IMG/VR virus record: IMGVR_UViG_3300025011_000131
Span: 1-33,073 of that record
Reading direction: 5' to 3' (one strand)
DNA length: 33,073 bases
Source: a virus
Part shown: positions 14,663-23,466 of the stretch, piece after piece
Layout of the letters: every line of letters begins with the position of its first letter
Position numbering within the stretch: the stretch's first letter is position 1
Translations under genes and position numbers: made by a program
The notes under the pieces: model-generated
The model's input: only the letters and a program-made list of their open reading frames with translations
What the model was told of the DNA's origin: nothing
The model's database searches: none

Positions 14663-17600
14663 TTATCGTCTTGCTCTGGATGATTTATTTGCTATTGCGA
14701 AATATGATGATGGGGAGATGTTAATTACTGCTTTTTTAACTTTATCTTCAAAATTTTTGATATACCATAAACCATATGCGACAGCGAAAAATCTATCTCT
14801 ATCAACTGATCTAGTAACTTGTTCGACAGATAATTTACCACCTTGTAAATGTTTAATTTTTAAATTTGCAACTTCTTCTACAAATAAATCAGTTTGAACT
14901 TTTGGTAAAACTACATTATTTATATAATCTTCATTACTTAATGAATAATTATTATTTTGATGTTTATCTAATATTTGAAGTTTTTTACCTTCGACAACAT
15001 CAATAAAATTCACAATTATATCAGAGTTAATACCTTGTGAGTGAAGAGCATATAAACATTTTTCTGAACCCTGAACATCTGGTTCATTATCAGTATTAAT
15101 AGTATCCCAACATTTTAATACTTCTTTAGTAATTGGGTCAATTTGTTCTTTTAATAATTCATCAATAATTCCTTTTCCTAGACCATTTTCGTCACAAACT
15201 GCTTTCTTTGCATTATATAAATTTCTTATTCTTTTAAATTCAATTGCTTGGGCAGTAAAATTTAATCCTTGTTTTAGATTAATTAAATTTACTAATTGCA
15301 TATTTATAATTCTATCTTCTTTATTCCTTTTAACCTTAATTACAGCAATGGAAGATTGATTATTACTTGATTTTTGAGAACGTGCAACATCCATACTAAC
15401 ATAATAATCTGATTTTCCGTCATACATTAATTCTGGTGAAGTTAGTGTTCTTAATTTTAAAAGTTTACTAATATCAACTAATGCACCATCTGAGCTTCCA
15501 CACCATTTCGATTCATAATTCTGAGCAAATGCAATAGGAGACATGTTTTTCTTTTTATCTAAAATTTGTTGTTTAGTTGATCCTCTACCGTACCAACATC
15601 CTAAATGCCAATCTGAGCCTATAACTATTTTCCCTTCTAAATTTATCATATCTTCTTTCATGCGAATACTTCTAGTAAACTCATCACTACCTCTAAATCC
15701 AGCAGTTGTATAAAAATTTACTTTTTGACTTAATTCTTCAGGATTTAATATCCCTAAATCACCAACAGTTAATCTACCATGTTCAACAATTGGGAATAAT
15801 GAATCTTGAAATGTAAAATCATCTATTAAAGCTGATTCTTCAATCATAATTACGTGTCTTCTCTGACCTTTTGAAGTGGAAGAATTTGCCAATACATCCA
15901 CTCTAGAATTATTAACAAATTTAATTTCTGCATCACTTTTAGAAAAACGTGCATCATAAATCTCATTTTTAAACCAAGGATATTTTTTTAATATATCATT
16001 ATATTTGTCTTTTAATAATTCTGCTGCATTTTCCTTTGTTTGAGCAGTAAGTGCAAATTCTATTCCTGGAAAAAATACACAAGCTATAAACATAACAATT
16101 TCTTCATTAAATGTATTATGACTTACAAATCCATTAGATATAAATGAATGAGTATCTAATAATGATAAATCATATACATATTCCATATTATTATCAATTG
16201 ATTTTACTTTCGAGTAAAAATAATTTTTATCATATAAGTATTTCATTTCTTCATATTTTTCACATTCATTTGCATTATTTAATTCTAATAAAAATTCTAA
16301 TTTTTCATAGGTTAATTCATTATTGCCTTTTAAAATATGATAAAGTTTATCATATAGATAAGTATTATATTTTTTAGCATCATTAAAATATGTATTTACA
16401 ATTAATTTTTGATTTGGTAATATATCTTTATTTGGATTTCTTTTTACATTACATATTTTAATTAATAAATCCTGTTTTCTCTGACAAGAAAAACCTATTT
16501 CTTTTAAGAATATATCTATATTTTTACCATAAATTTTTATAACGAATGAATTTGTTTTGTATTTTTTACTAAACTTTAAACTTCTGGTTGATACTATGCC
16601 AAAATTTAACAAAACTGTTTGAACCTGTTTAGACATTTTTTCAGATGCAGTACAAAATTCTAAATATGATTCTGATATTCCTCCATCTGTATCAAATAAT
16701 CCTTTAATAAAAGATGAAACTATATTTTTAGGTGCTTCTAATATACATTTAGGTATTTCTTTATTAAAAGCATTAACTTTATGTAATCCTATTTGATTTA
16801 AATATTCTCTAAAATACTGACCGTTTACAGTATAGTCTATATCATTTTTTTTTCTAACTTTTAATCCTATATTATTTTCAATAAAAGATTTATATTTTTC
16901 TAAAATATCATCATCTTTCGTTGAAAAAACAATAAAATTATTTTGAGTCATTGTTCCATCACCAACTAAATATCCTAATATTAAAGATAAATCTTCTGTT
17001 AATATTTCTGGAACATTACATTTAATTATTTTAGATTTAGACTGAGATTTTAATTTACCTAAAAAATCATCCATATTAAAATTTAAATTTATATTATTGC
17101 CCCATATATTATTATTTCTATTAATTAATAAATAATCTCCCACTTGTATATCTTCTGAATTTTTCCATACAATCACACCATTATTATCCATTATTAATAG
17201 AGGATGTTTTAGAGAAGATTGTATTTCATATCCCTCTTGAGTTTTTATTATTTTGGTATCTCTAAGACCACTAGAAACACCAGCTATAGTTGATTCTAAT
17301 TCTCCATTTCTATTTAATAATTTTACATCTGAAGTGAAATACATATCTCCATCAGATTTTATGTAATTAAAATATTCACCTATTTCTTTCATCCCATCTT
17401 CAGTAAATAAAATAGAATCACCAGAAATACATTTCCCCCAACCTCTAGGGTATACACCATACATACTTAAAAATCTCATTGCTATCCTCATAAAAGTGCG
17501 TTGGTCAGAATGTAATTTTATCCCACCCTTTTGTGGTTTAATTAAATCTAACCATAAATCAGGGTAAAATCTTGCCCAAGAAATAAAATCTACATATTTA

Positions 17601-17740
17601 TCTAAATTACTTCTAAATTGATTATTTTCTTCTTCACCTTTTGGATTTACTGTACTATTAAATTCAGGATTATAATTATTTCTACTTTCTTTTGTTGTAT
17701 GTTTTGCATTTTGACTTTGAAAGTTACCATAAGATGACAT
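14663..17740 (-). CDS. terL: terminase large subunit interrupted by an intein
   Basis: The precursor is 1025 aa; removing residues 104-542 leaves a 586-aa terminase. Exteins show the Walker A loop VYPRGWGK/TF split by the intein, Walker B HVIMIEESALIDD (about 629-641), a KGQRRH coupling segment, and the RNase H-like nuclease acid residues in YVSMDVARS and VCDENGLGKGI. The enzyme packages DNA through the portal. Splicing is needed for activity because the intein divides the ATP-binding lysine and threonine. It starts one base after the stop of the small-terminase-like gene and precedes the portal gene. The ATG at 17740 lacks a strong ribosome site, suggesting translational coupling. Confidence 0.95.
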   Translation of the reverse strand: MSSYGNFQSQNAKHTTKESRNNYNPEFNSTVNPKGEEENNQFRSNLDKYVDFISWARFYPDLWLDLIKPQKGGIKLHSDQRTFMRIAMRFLSMYGVYPRGWGKCISGDSILFTEDGMKEIGEYFNYIKSDGDMYFTSDVKLLNRNGELESTIAGVSSGLRDTKIIKTQEGYEIQSSLKHPLLIMDNNGVIVWKNSEDIQVGDYLLINRNNNIWGNNINLNFNMDDFLGKLKSQSKSKIIKCNVPEILTEDLSLILGYLVGDGTMTQNNFIVFSTKDDDILEKYKSFIENNIGLKVRKKNDIDYTVNGQYFREYLNQIGLHKVNAFNKEIPKCILEAPKNIVSSFIKGLFDTDGGISESYLEFCTASEKMSKQVQTVLLNFGIVSTRSLKFSKKYKTNSFVIKIYGKNIDIFLKEIGFSCQRKQDLLIKICNVKRNPNKDILPNQKLIVNTYFNDAKKYNTYLYDKLYHILKGNNELTYEKLEFLLELNNANECEKYEEMKYLYDKNYFYSKVKSIDNNMEYVYDLSLLDTHSFISNGFVSHNTFNEEIVMFIACVFFPGIEFALTAQTKENAAELLKDKYNDILKKYPWFKNEIYDARFSKSDAEIKFVNNSRVDVLANSSTSKGQRRHVIMIEESALIDDFTFQDSLFPIVEHGRLTVGDLGILNPEELSQKVNFYTTAGFRGSDEFTRSIRMKEDMINLEGKIVIGSDWHLGCWYGRGSTKQQILDKKKNMSPIAFAQNYESKWCGSSDGALVDISKLLKLRTLTSPELMYDGKSDYYVSMDVARSQKSSNNQSSIAVIKVKRNKEDRIINMQLVNLINLKQGLNFTAQAIEFKRIRNLYNAKKAVCDENGLGKGIIDELLKEQIDPITKEVLKCWDTINTDNEPDVQGSEKCLYALHSQGINSDIIVNFIDVVEGKKLQILDKHQNNNYSLSNEDYINNVVLPKVQTDLFVEEVANLKIKHLQGGKLSVEQVTRSVDRDRFFAVAYGLWYIKNFEDKVKKAVINISPSSYFAIANKSSRARR
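16115..17431 (-). mobile_element. LAGLIDADG intein within terL (439 aa)
   Basis: The element begins with Cys104 (CISGDSILFTEDG, block A), has a block B Ser-x-x-His (SLKHPLL), and ends with YDLSLLDTHSFISNGFVSHN, giving the penultimate His and terminal Asn; the +1 extein residue is Thr543. A homing domain between them carries two LAGLIDADG motifs, ILGYLVGDGT (about 254-263) and IKGLFDTDGGI (about 345-355), both with their acidic residue intact, so splicing and DNA cutting both look functional. Insertion lies between Lys and Thr of the P-loop, a highly conserved site that protects the intein from loss. Confidence 0.95.
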
Positions 17741-18760
17741 TTAAACACCATCTTCTTTAATAAAAATTTTTATTTTATCTCTATTTTTTTCTGTTGGATC
17801 GTCAGCAAATATTCCATAAGGGTCTCCATATTGTTTAATATAATCTTCTTTTCTCCTATCATAAAAAGCATAAACATCCTCATAATTACATGGAGGTAAA
17901 CCACCTAAATCTCTAATATAATTTACATAGCACCAAATATTAAAATCTAAAGCATCATTTGGTCTATATTTAAATCTTGGTAGTATAGGTATAATATCTA
18001 CTTCTTTTTCAACTGCTTGAGATAATTCTGAAAAAGTAGAAAGTCCATCTGATAAATCTGCTTTACTTAATTGACTAGGATTAATTTTTGCAGATGTTGC
18101 TGCTTTATTTGCAAGTTCTCCCCATTCTTTTGCTTCTTTAACATCACCTTTCGCAGTTGCAATTTCTTCTTTTACTCTATATCTTATATAATTTAATAAT
18201 GCTTCTGTATGTAAATTTGTTTTTTCTTTATAATTATTTTTTAATAAAATATATTTTTTTTCAAATGCTTCATATTCTTCTAATTTATAACCATTTCCCC
18301 ATTTATCTTTAATTTCATCTGTCAATATAAAATTAGATTTTACTTGTGGTTGAGATATAAACATATTATCATAATTTAATTCATTTTCTACTTCTGGTAG
18401 AAATTTAGAATCCTCCCACCCTAATTTACGATATTGTGACATTGCAATATTTTTCATATATGTGCCAAAAGTATCCATACTATCTTTTAAGGATGATTTC
18501 CAAATATTATATAAAAATGGACGATCAATAATTCTTAAAGTTTCTTTAACTTTATCTAAAGTAACATTACCATTTTCATCTGCAATCATTTTTTTTAAGC
18601 AATATTTACAATAAGGTATACGTCCTGTTTGATGTATCGGATTATAACTGATATAATAATCTAAAACTTTTTTTGGTTCACCACACGCAGCACAAGTTAT
18701 TTCAGTAACTTTTTTTTGTGGCTTTGTAGATGTATTATTATTTTTTTTAGTTCTTGGCAT
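17741..18760 (-). CDS. zinc-finger protein, probable terminase small subunit
   Basis: Residues 23-54 form a zinc finger (C23xxC26 and C51xxC54, CAAC and YCKYC). The following PFLYNIWKSSLKDSMDTFGT block and a helical region (150-245) fit a DNA-recognition and oligomerisation protein. It ends exactly where terL begins, which is the position of the small terminase that selects the packaging start. The shorter protein at 20010-20657 shares the zinc finger and the PF(L/I)YN(I/L)W block, so the two are paralogs. The small-terminase name rests on position and the zinc-finger type; sequence evidence is indirect. Confidence 0.6.
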   Translation of the reverse strand: MPRTKKNNNTSTKPQKKVTEITCAACGEPKKVLDYYISYNPIHQTGRIPYCKYCLKKMIADENGNVTLDKVKETLRIIDRPFLYNIWKSSLKDSMDTFGTYMKNIAMSQYRKLGWEDSKFLPEVENELNYDNMFISQPQVKSNFILTDEIKDKWGNGYKLEEYEAFEKKYILLKNNYKEKTNLHTEALLNYIRYRVKEEIATAKGDVKEAKEWGELANKAATSAKINPSQLSKADLSDGLSTFSELSQAVEKEVDIIPILPRFKYRPNDALDFNIWCYVNYIRDLGGLPPCNYEDVYAFYDRRKEDYIKQYGDPYGIFADDPTEKNRDKIKIFIKEDGV

Positions 18761-18782
18761 AAAGCCACTCCTTTTTATTATT

Positions 18783-19763
18783 TTAACTAACTACTTTTAA
18801 ATTTTTTTCTGTTATTCTTCTTAATTTCCCAAATGTATCATCATCAATAAATCCACCAATATTTATATTATAATGAGAATGATATTTTTCATCAGATTTA
18901 AACCATTCTAACGCTTTATTATATTGTTCTAATAAAACTTCATCAGAAGGTAAATAATCTCTAATTGTATTAATAAATATACCTTTCCAACCTCGTCTTT
19001 TTAAATATTGATATCTTCTTATTTCTTTATTTTTAAATTCCTCTTCTGTCATATTACCCATTTTCACACATAAATCATGACCTGATCCATTTACTTCTAT
19101 GTAAATTTTATCTTCAGGAAAACCAATATCTAAACTTGGTGTGTCATTAGAATAATTTAATTTACCACCAAATAATTGATGAATATATCTTTGTTGTCTT
19201 GAAGTTCTAACAGTGCTGTTTTTATAAAATGTTTCTGCCTTTTTAATTTTAACATCTTCAATTTGAGAAATATTTTCTACTCCATACTTTTCTTTTACAA
19301 CTTCTTTTGTCTTTTCAATAAAATATTCTGAACCAAAAATACTCTCAGAATTATATTTCTCTAAATTAGTTTGTTTCTGTTTTTTAATAAATTCAGGTTG
19401 ATTAATATGATATTCAAAACCATAATTAACTAAATTGCATTCTGCTGTTTTCTTTGTTTGACATTTTCTATTGGAGCAACAATCTTTATGTACTACAGAA
19501 TTTAAATTATTTTTAATATAATCCCCTGCATTTTTCGGATAAGTACCTTTACATCCTTCTTCATTATAATCACATTTTACTAATACCTTAACTTCACTAT
19601 AAGGAGGTAAATCTTCAACTTTAACTATTAAATTTTTACTATAATCAATAACTTTTCTACCATACTTATCTGTTTTGTATGGTATTTCATAACCTTTTTC
19701 TTCATAATGAGATAATTTTTTAGAACCCTTTAATTTAACTTCGACCTCTTTTGTAATTAACAT
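18783..19763 (-). CDS. free-standing homing endonuclease, Vsr/EDxHD-like, possibly impaired
   Basis: This is a paralog of 903-1856: same N-terminus (M-L-x-T-K-E-V-E), cysteine cluster (C64, C71, C95, C96, C101), KYG-type modules (VNYGFEYHINQ, EKYGVENISQ) and nuclease core LDIGFPEDKIYIEVNGSGHD with D212, E223, H229 and D230. The second acidic position of the motif is Asn225, where its paralog has Asp, which may weaken catalysis. It is inserted between the two paralogous zinc-finger genes of the packaging block. ACAGGAGG lies about 8 bases before the ATG. The leader (19790-19870) can form a terminator hairpin and a competing or pseudoknotted helix. Confidence 0.75.
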   Translation of the reverse strand: MLITKEVEVKLKGSKKLSHYEEKGYEIPYKTDKYGRKVIDYSKNLIVKVEDLPPYSEVKVLVKCDYNEEGCKGTYPKNAGDYIKNNLNSVVHKDCCSNRKCQTKKTAECNLVNYGFEYHINQPEFIKKQKQTNLEKYNSESIFGSEYFIEKTKEVVKEKYGVENISQIEDVKIKKAETFYKNSTVRTSRQQRYIHQLFGGKLNYSNDTPSLDIGFPEDKIYIEVNGSGHDLCVKMGNMTEEEFKNKEIRRYQYLKRRGWKGIFINTIRDYLPSDEVLLEQYNKALEWFKSDEKYHSHYNINIGGFIDDDTFGKLRRITEKNLKVVS

Positions 19764-19789
19764 TTTATCATCCTCCTGTATATTTTGTT

Positions 19790-19870
19790 TTCTCCTGTGT
19801 TTCTTTATATAAAAAATAAAAAGAGAATACGCACAGGAGAATAGGGAGCTACCCTAAAATCGTATTCTCT
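19790..19870 (-). promoter_or_regulatory. terminator-type leader hairpin with 10-bp downstream complement
   Basis: Minus strand: AGAGAATACG (19870-19861) pairs with CGTATTCTCT (19831-19822), followed by TTTTTATTTTTT, a convincing terminator. Its 29-nt loop contains a small hairpin TAGGG/CCCTA (19856-19852/19846-19842) and TTCTCCTGTG (19841-19832), which is perfectly complementary to CACAGGAGAA (19799-19790) downstream. A promoter-like TTGGAT-17-TATAAT lies upstream (19920-19892). Pseudoknot or attenuation control of the 18783-19763 gene is inferred. Confidence 0.6.
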
Positions 19871-19891
19871 AAAATAAACATATTTAATATT

Positions 19892-19920
19892 ATTATATTT
19901 ATAATCTAATACCAATCCAA
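19892..19920 (-). promoter_or_regulatory. candidate promoter for the 18783-19763 endonuclease gene
   Basis: Minus strand TTGGAT (19920-19915), a 17-nt spacer and a perfect TATAAT (19897-19892). It lies between the terminator at 19976-20001 and the leader hairpin at 19822-19870, so the endonuclease could be transcribed on its own. The -35 half is weak. Confidence 0.35.
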
Positions 19921-19975
19921 CACTACCTAAAATATCACAACCAAATCTCACATTTATACTAAATAAAACACAAGA

Positions 19976-20001
19976 AAACCTACTAAAAATTTAGTAGGTT
20001 T
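19976..20001 (-). terminator. rho-independent terminator after the 20010-20657 gene
   Basis: AAACCTACTAAA (19976-19987) and TTTAGTAGGTTT (19990-20001) are perfect inverted repeats of 12 bases with a very short loop, followed on the minus strand by a T-rich run. It lies just beyond the stop codon of the gene at 20010. Confidence 0.75.
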
Positions 20002-20009
20002 AATCTATT

Positions 20010-20657
20010 TTATTTATCTAATTTATCTTTGTTGTAAGAAGTATTACCTATTATTTTCCATTTATTATGATTTCTTATATTGCCTTCATGATTTTGTTCC
20101 CATACTGCAATTTCTCTACTTATTTTATCTTTACCATCAAGACAACTTTTATATTCTATATCATACTCAGAATACATTAATTGCCAATCATACTTTTTAA
20201 TTAAATCTAATGTTTCTCTTAATGATTTCAATGTTGCAATATATCCATTCATTTCATTATTATTTCTAAATCTCGTAAGTCTATCATTCAAATATTTTGC
20301 TTCTTGTTTAAGATTATTAACAATCCCATCATAGAAATTTATTTCTTCTTTTGATTCTTTATTTTCTTCTAAAATACTATCTTTCCAAGTTAAATTTTTA
20401 TATTGTGGTAAATTTATTCTATTCATATATTCATATATTTGTGTATCACCATTTAACTTAATAATATCCCATAAATTATAAATAAACGGAATATTATATT
20501 TCTTAAATACATCAAACAAATCATTACATTTATAAATTTCTTCTAAAAAACATGATTTACAAACAGGTATATATTTTTCAATACATCCTCTAGATAAAAA
20601 ATACTTACTTTCTTCTTTCTCAATTTCACAATTTTTACATATAATCTTATTTACCAT
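20010..20657 (-). CDS. zinc-finger protein, paralog of the probable small terminase
   Basis: From the preferred start (ATG 20657, GGAGG 8 bases upstream) the protein is 215 aa. Residues 7-36 hold a zinc finger (C7xxC10, C33xxC36), then PFIYNLWDIIKLNG and LPQYKNLTWKDS, matching the equivalent parts of the 17741-18760 protein. The C-terminal half is a charged helical region (FYDGIVNNLKQEAKYLNDRL). It may be a diverged or truncated copy, or a partner in DNA recognition. An upstream in-frame Met at 20684 lacks a ribosome site. It ends in its own terminator, so it may be separately regulated from terL. Confidence 0.6.
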   Translation of the reverse strand: MVNKIICKNCEIEKEESKYFLSRGCIEKYIPVCKSCFLEEIYKCNDLFDVFKKYNIPFIYNLWDIIKLNGDTQIYEYMNRINLPQYKNLTWKDSILEENKESKEEINFYDGIVNNLKQEAKYLNDRLTRFRNNNEMNGYIATLKSLRETLDLIKKYDWQLMYSEYDIEYKSCLDGKDKISREIAVWEQNHEGNIRNHNKWKIIGNTSYNKDKLDK

Positions 20658-20722
20658 ATTTATACCTCCACAGTGGTAAGTCACTACCTATATTTTTATG
20701 CATTTTTTAATGCACAATAAAA

Positions 20723-20746
20723 TTCGCTAATAATTAAACTAGCGAA
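20723..20746 (-). terminator. terminator after the Cys-rich gene
   Basis: TTCGCTA (20723-20729) and TAGCGAA (20740-20746) form a 7-bp stem with a 10-nt loop; on the minus strand it is followed by TTTTATTG. A second small palindrome, TGCATT/AATGCA (20699-20704/20709-20714), lies closer to the next gene. Confidence 0.6.
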
Positions 20747-20795
20747 CTTAATCTACATTAAATATTATTATTAAATATACACTAAAATTATTATA

Positions 20796-21539
20796 TTATT
20801 CTACTAATACTTCATCCATTAGTTCTCTCATAAAGCAACAATGGTCATTCCATCCAATACTTTTCCCCATAGAATATAACCTATATAATGCATTTCTTAA
20901 TTCTGCACCACATTTAATATTCATAATATTATCCGTAAATTCTTCAATTAGATCAATTTCTGTTAATTGTTCATCACTAAATTCTCCATTCTCACATTCA
21001 CATGTGCATTCACAACATACATCACAATCTTCACCATCATTCTCAAATTCATCTTCATCATAATCTGGAATGAAAATATCAGCAAACTCATCTAAAATGT
21101 CCCTGATACATTCAGGACATCCTCCAGTATCTTGAATTCTTTTTGTAAACATTTCTAATAATTCACCGTAATTAAATTCTTCTACTTTACATCCTTCACA
21201 ATCTTCACAAAAATCATTCTCACAATCACAAAAATCATTACAACATTCATCACAATTCATATATTTACAATCATCATTACAACTTTCATATTTCTTTTTA
21301 TCTTTGTATTTACATTCATCACATTCACAAACTTCATCGTCGTTATATTCATAAGGATTTTCTTTTACTGTTTCTTTTACTAATTCTTTATATTCTAATT
21401 TTTTATCCTCAACATCCTTTTCTCTTTCTAAATAAAAATAATATTCATCACAATCTACTGAATTGCCATTGATATAAAATTCTTCTAAAAACCTACCAGT
21501 CTTAGAATCATAGATACTTTTTGCTTCAAATAAATTCAT
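20796..21539 (-). CDS. cysteine- and acid-rich protein, 247 aa
   Basis: About 25 cysteines occur, concentrated in two clusters: residues about 70-117 (VCECDECKYK and then CxxDC, CDECC, CDCEN repeats) and about 170-190 (CDVCCECTCEC). Asp and Glu are extremely abundant, giving a very low pI. There are no signal peptide or membrane segments. The termini (1-40 and 195-247) look folded and ordinary. This suggests a metal-binding domain between two caps, for example a metallothionein-like or multi-zinc module, but no family is recognised. It lies between the ClpP-like gene and the zinc-finger pair, with a good AAAGGAG site. Confidence 0.6.
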   Translation of the reverse strand: MNLFEAKSIYDSKTGRFLEEFYINGNSVDCDEYYFYLEREKDVEDKKLEYKELVKETVKENPYEYNDDEVCECDECKYKDKKKYESCNDDCKYMNCDECCNDFCDCENDFCEDCEGCKVEEFNYGELLEMFTKRIQDTGGCPECIRDILDEFADIFIPDYDEDEFENDGEDCDVCCECTCECENGEFSDEQLTEIDLIEEFTDNIMNIKCGAELRNALYRLYSMGKSIGWNDHCCFMRELMDEVLVE

Positions 21540-21599
21540 GTAAGTATATTCTCCTTTAAATATATATTATTTATATTATATTAATAAATTACTTTCAAT

Positions 21600-22205
21600 T
21601 TAAATAATCTCATCTAAATCCACATCTTCACCAATAATAAAATCTACAAATCCTTTATCTTTGGCCTCAGAAGAATACATATACCATTCTACACGATATT
21701 TTTTATCATATTCCTGTGACGTTAATTTACTTCTTGATAATATATATTCTTTTATTTTCTTTTCTTGTTGCTCTTGAAATTTTGCTGCATCTCTAATTTT
21801 TGCCATAGAATTATACATAAAATTAGAACCATCATGCATTAAATATGTAGAATGTTTTAAAGCATATCTTTTACATCCAGCAAGACCAATGAGAAAACCC
21901 ATTGAATATTCGTAGGCAAGATTAACTGTATAAACAGGAGTTTTACTATTTAATATTACATCAATCAATCCAAAACCATCTACTAAACTACCACCATTGC
22001 TTACACAATAGAGAAGTATAGGTTTACGCTCTGAAATTTCTTTACCTTTATCTTCAGCATTAAATCTAAGTATGTGATAAGTAATCTCAGTTAATATTGT
22101 TTCATCAATATCAAAATCAATATATAGTTTTCTCTGTTTTAAATCTTCAATTTGAAATTTATCACCCAAATCATAATTTATAACCTGTTTAATTTGTTCA
22201 GTCAT
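21600..22205 (-). CDS. ClpP-like serine protease
   Basis: The core shows PILLYCVSNGGSLVDGFGLI (oxyanion glycines), YEYSMGFLIGLAG with the nucleophile Ser in YSMG (usually ASMG), and YLMHDGS with the catalytic His. Near the end, VEWYMYSSEAKDKGFVD corresponds to the region that normally supplies the Asp; a Glu occupies the aligned place. At about 200 aa it has ClpP size. It could act in capsid maturation, although a dedicated protease-scaffold gene exists, or in host proteolysis. The ATG at 22205 (MTEQ) is preferred over GTG at 22214 on ribosome-site spacing. Confidence 0.75.
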   Translation of the reverse strand: MTEQIKQVINYDLGDKFQIEDLKQRKLYIDFDIDETILTEITYHILRFNAEDKGKEISERKPILLYCVSNGGSLVDGFGLIDVILNSKTPVYTVNLAYEYSMGFLIGLAGCKRYALKHSTYLMHDGSNFMYNSMAKIRDAAKFQEQQEKKIKEYILSRSKLTSQEYDKKYRVEWYMYSSEAKDKGFVDFIIGEDVDLDEII

Positions 22206-22248
22206 GGCAATCACACCATTTTAACCTTTCGTTTATAAAATTAAATTT

Positions 22249-23466
22249 TTAATTCAAACTAATATTATATTCAATCGTTTTACCAACACATTCTTCAAAA
22301 ACAACAAATGTAGAACTTGCTTCAGAAATCTTTTTAATTTTTAAACTAAAATCATCTAATCCACAGATCGAACCAACACCAATAGTACCTTTAGAAAAAC
22401 CTAAATTTATACTATTTGCATGATGTTTATGACCAGTTACTAAATAAGAAATATCTTCATTATACATATATGAATAATCTCTAATTGATTGTTGAACATC
22501 TTTTTCTTCACCATGAGTACCTAAAACATTAAACCCTGAAATTTGCGTATAAATCATTTCCGTTTCATTTTCTATACATTCAATATTGGGATTATCTTTT
22601 AATATTTCTTTTGTTAAAACAAAAATTACTTTACTAATATTTTCATGAGGTAATTCTCCTTTTTTAGTCCCTAATAAACGTAAATCTGTATGATTTCCGC
22701 ATGTAGAATAAAATTTTATTTTAACATTATTACTTAATAAACTTAACCATGTTGCTATAAAATAAGCATATTTAATTGCTGATTCAACAACACCATATTT
22801 TAAATTTACCAATTGTCCCAGGTGAATTAATCCATCCAATTCATCACCAAGATTCATTATATGTATTTCTATTAAATTTTCTTTTTTACAAATTTCTATG
22901 GTTTTATCAAGTAGTTTATACATTCTTTGTTTAAATATATCTTCATTATATTCATTAATAATCTCACCTTTAAGTCCCTTAATTAAAATTTCTTTTCCAA
23001 AGTGTGCATCAGAAATACACAATAATCCTTCTATTTTATTTTTATTGTTAATAATTTTAATAGGAGAGGGAAGAGGTTGAATTTCTTTTATTGCTTGAAT
23101 TGCTCTTTCAGTAAACAATTCAAATCTAGCACTTTCTCTTAATAATTGTGATAATACTGCTTTTTCAGTTTGGACTTTTATCTTTTCTTTTTGTAACTCA
23201 CGTTTCTTTGTTTCTAATTCTTGAAGAATGTTATCATCACTAATATTAATTACTTTTTCTTTATCAATTATTTCAATAATATGCTTAATTCCATACATTC
23301 TTTTACGAACTTCTGAAGAATTATAACAATTTCCTTCACCAAATATTTTCTCACTTAATTCTTCGTAATCTGCGTTTATTGTTCTATCAATTAATTTGCC
23401 ACATACTAATCTTTTTATATATTCATATTTAGTTTCATTATTTATTCTATCTAATAAATTATACAT
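22249..23466 (-). CDS. metallophosphoesterase, DNA repair exonuclease type
   Basis: All calcineurin-like phosphoesterase motifs are present: SDAHFG (D153, H155), GDELDG (207-212), GNHTD (257-261), GTHGE (316-320) and GHKHH (345-349). Residues 1-75 look like a helical DNA-binding region and 82-125 a coiled coil, so the enzyme probably acts on DNA, like Mre11/SbcD-type nucleases in phages. It overlaps the end of the 23459-24442 gene by 8 bases. The ribosome site AAAGGAG is 13 bases from the ATG, a little far. Substrate is inferred only. Confidence 0.8.
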   Translation of the reverse strand: MYNLLDRINNETKYEYIKRLVCGKLIDRTINADYEELSEKIFGEGNCYNSSEVRKRMYGIKHIIEIIDKEKVINISDDNILQELETKKRELQKEKIKVQTEKAVLSQLLRESARFELFTERAIQAIKEIQPLPSPIKIINNKNKIEGLLCISDAHFGKEILIKGLKGEIINEYNEDIFKQRMYKLLDKTIEICKKENLIEIHIMNLGDELDGLIHLGQLVNLKYGVVESAIKYAYFIATWLSLLSNNVKIKFYSTCGNHTDLRLLGTKKGELPHENISKVIFVLTKEILKDNPNIECIENETEMIYTQISGFNVLGTHGEEKDVQQSIRDYSYMYNEDISYLVTGHKHHANSINLGFSKGTIGVGSICGLDDFSLKIKKISEASSTFVVFEECVGKTIEYNISLN

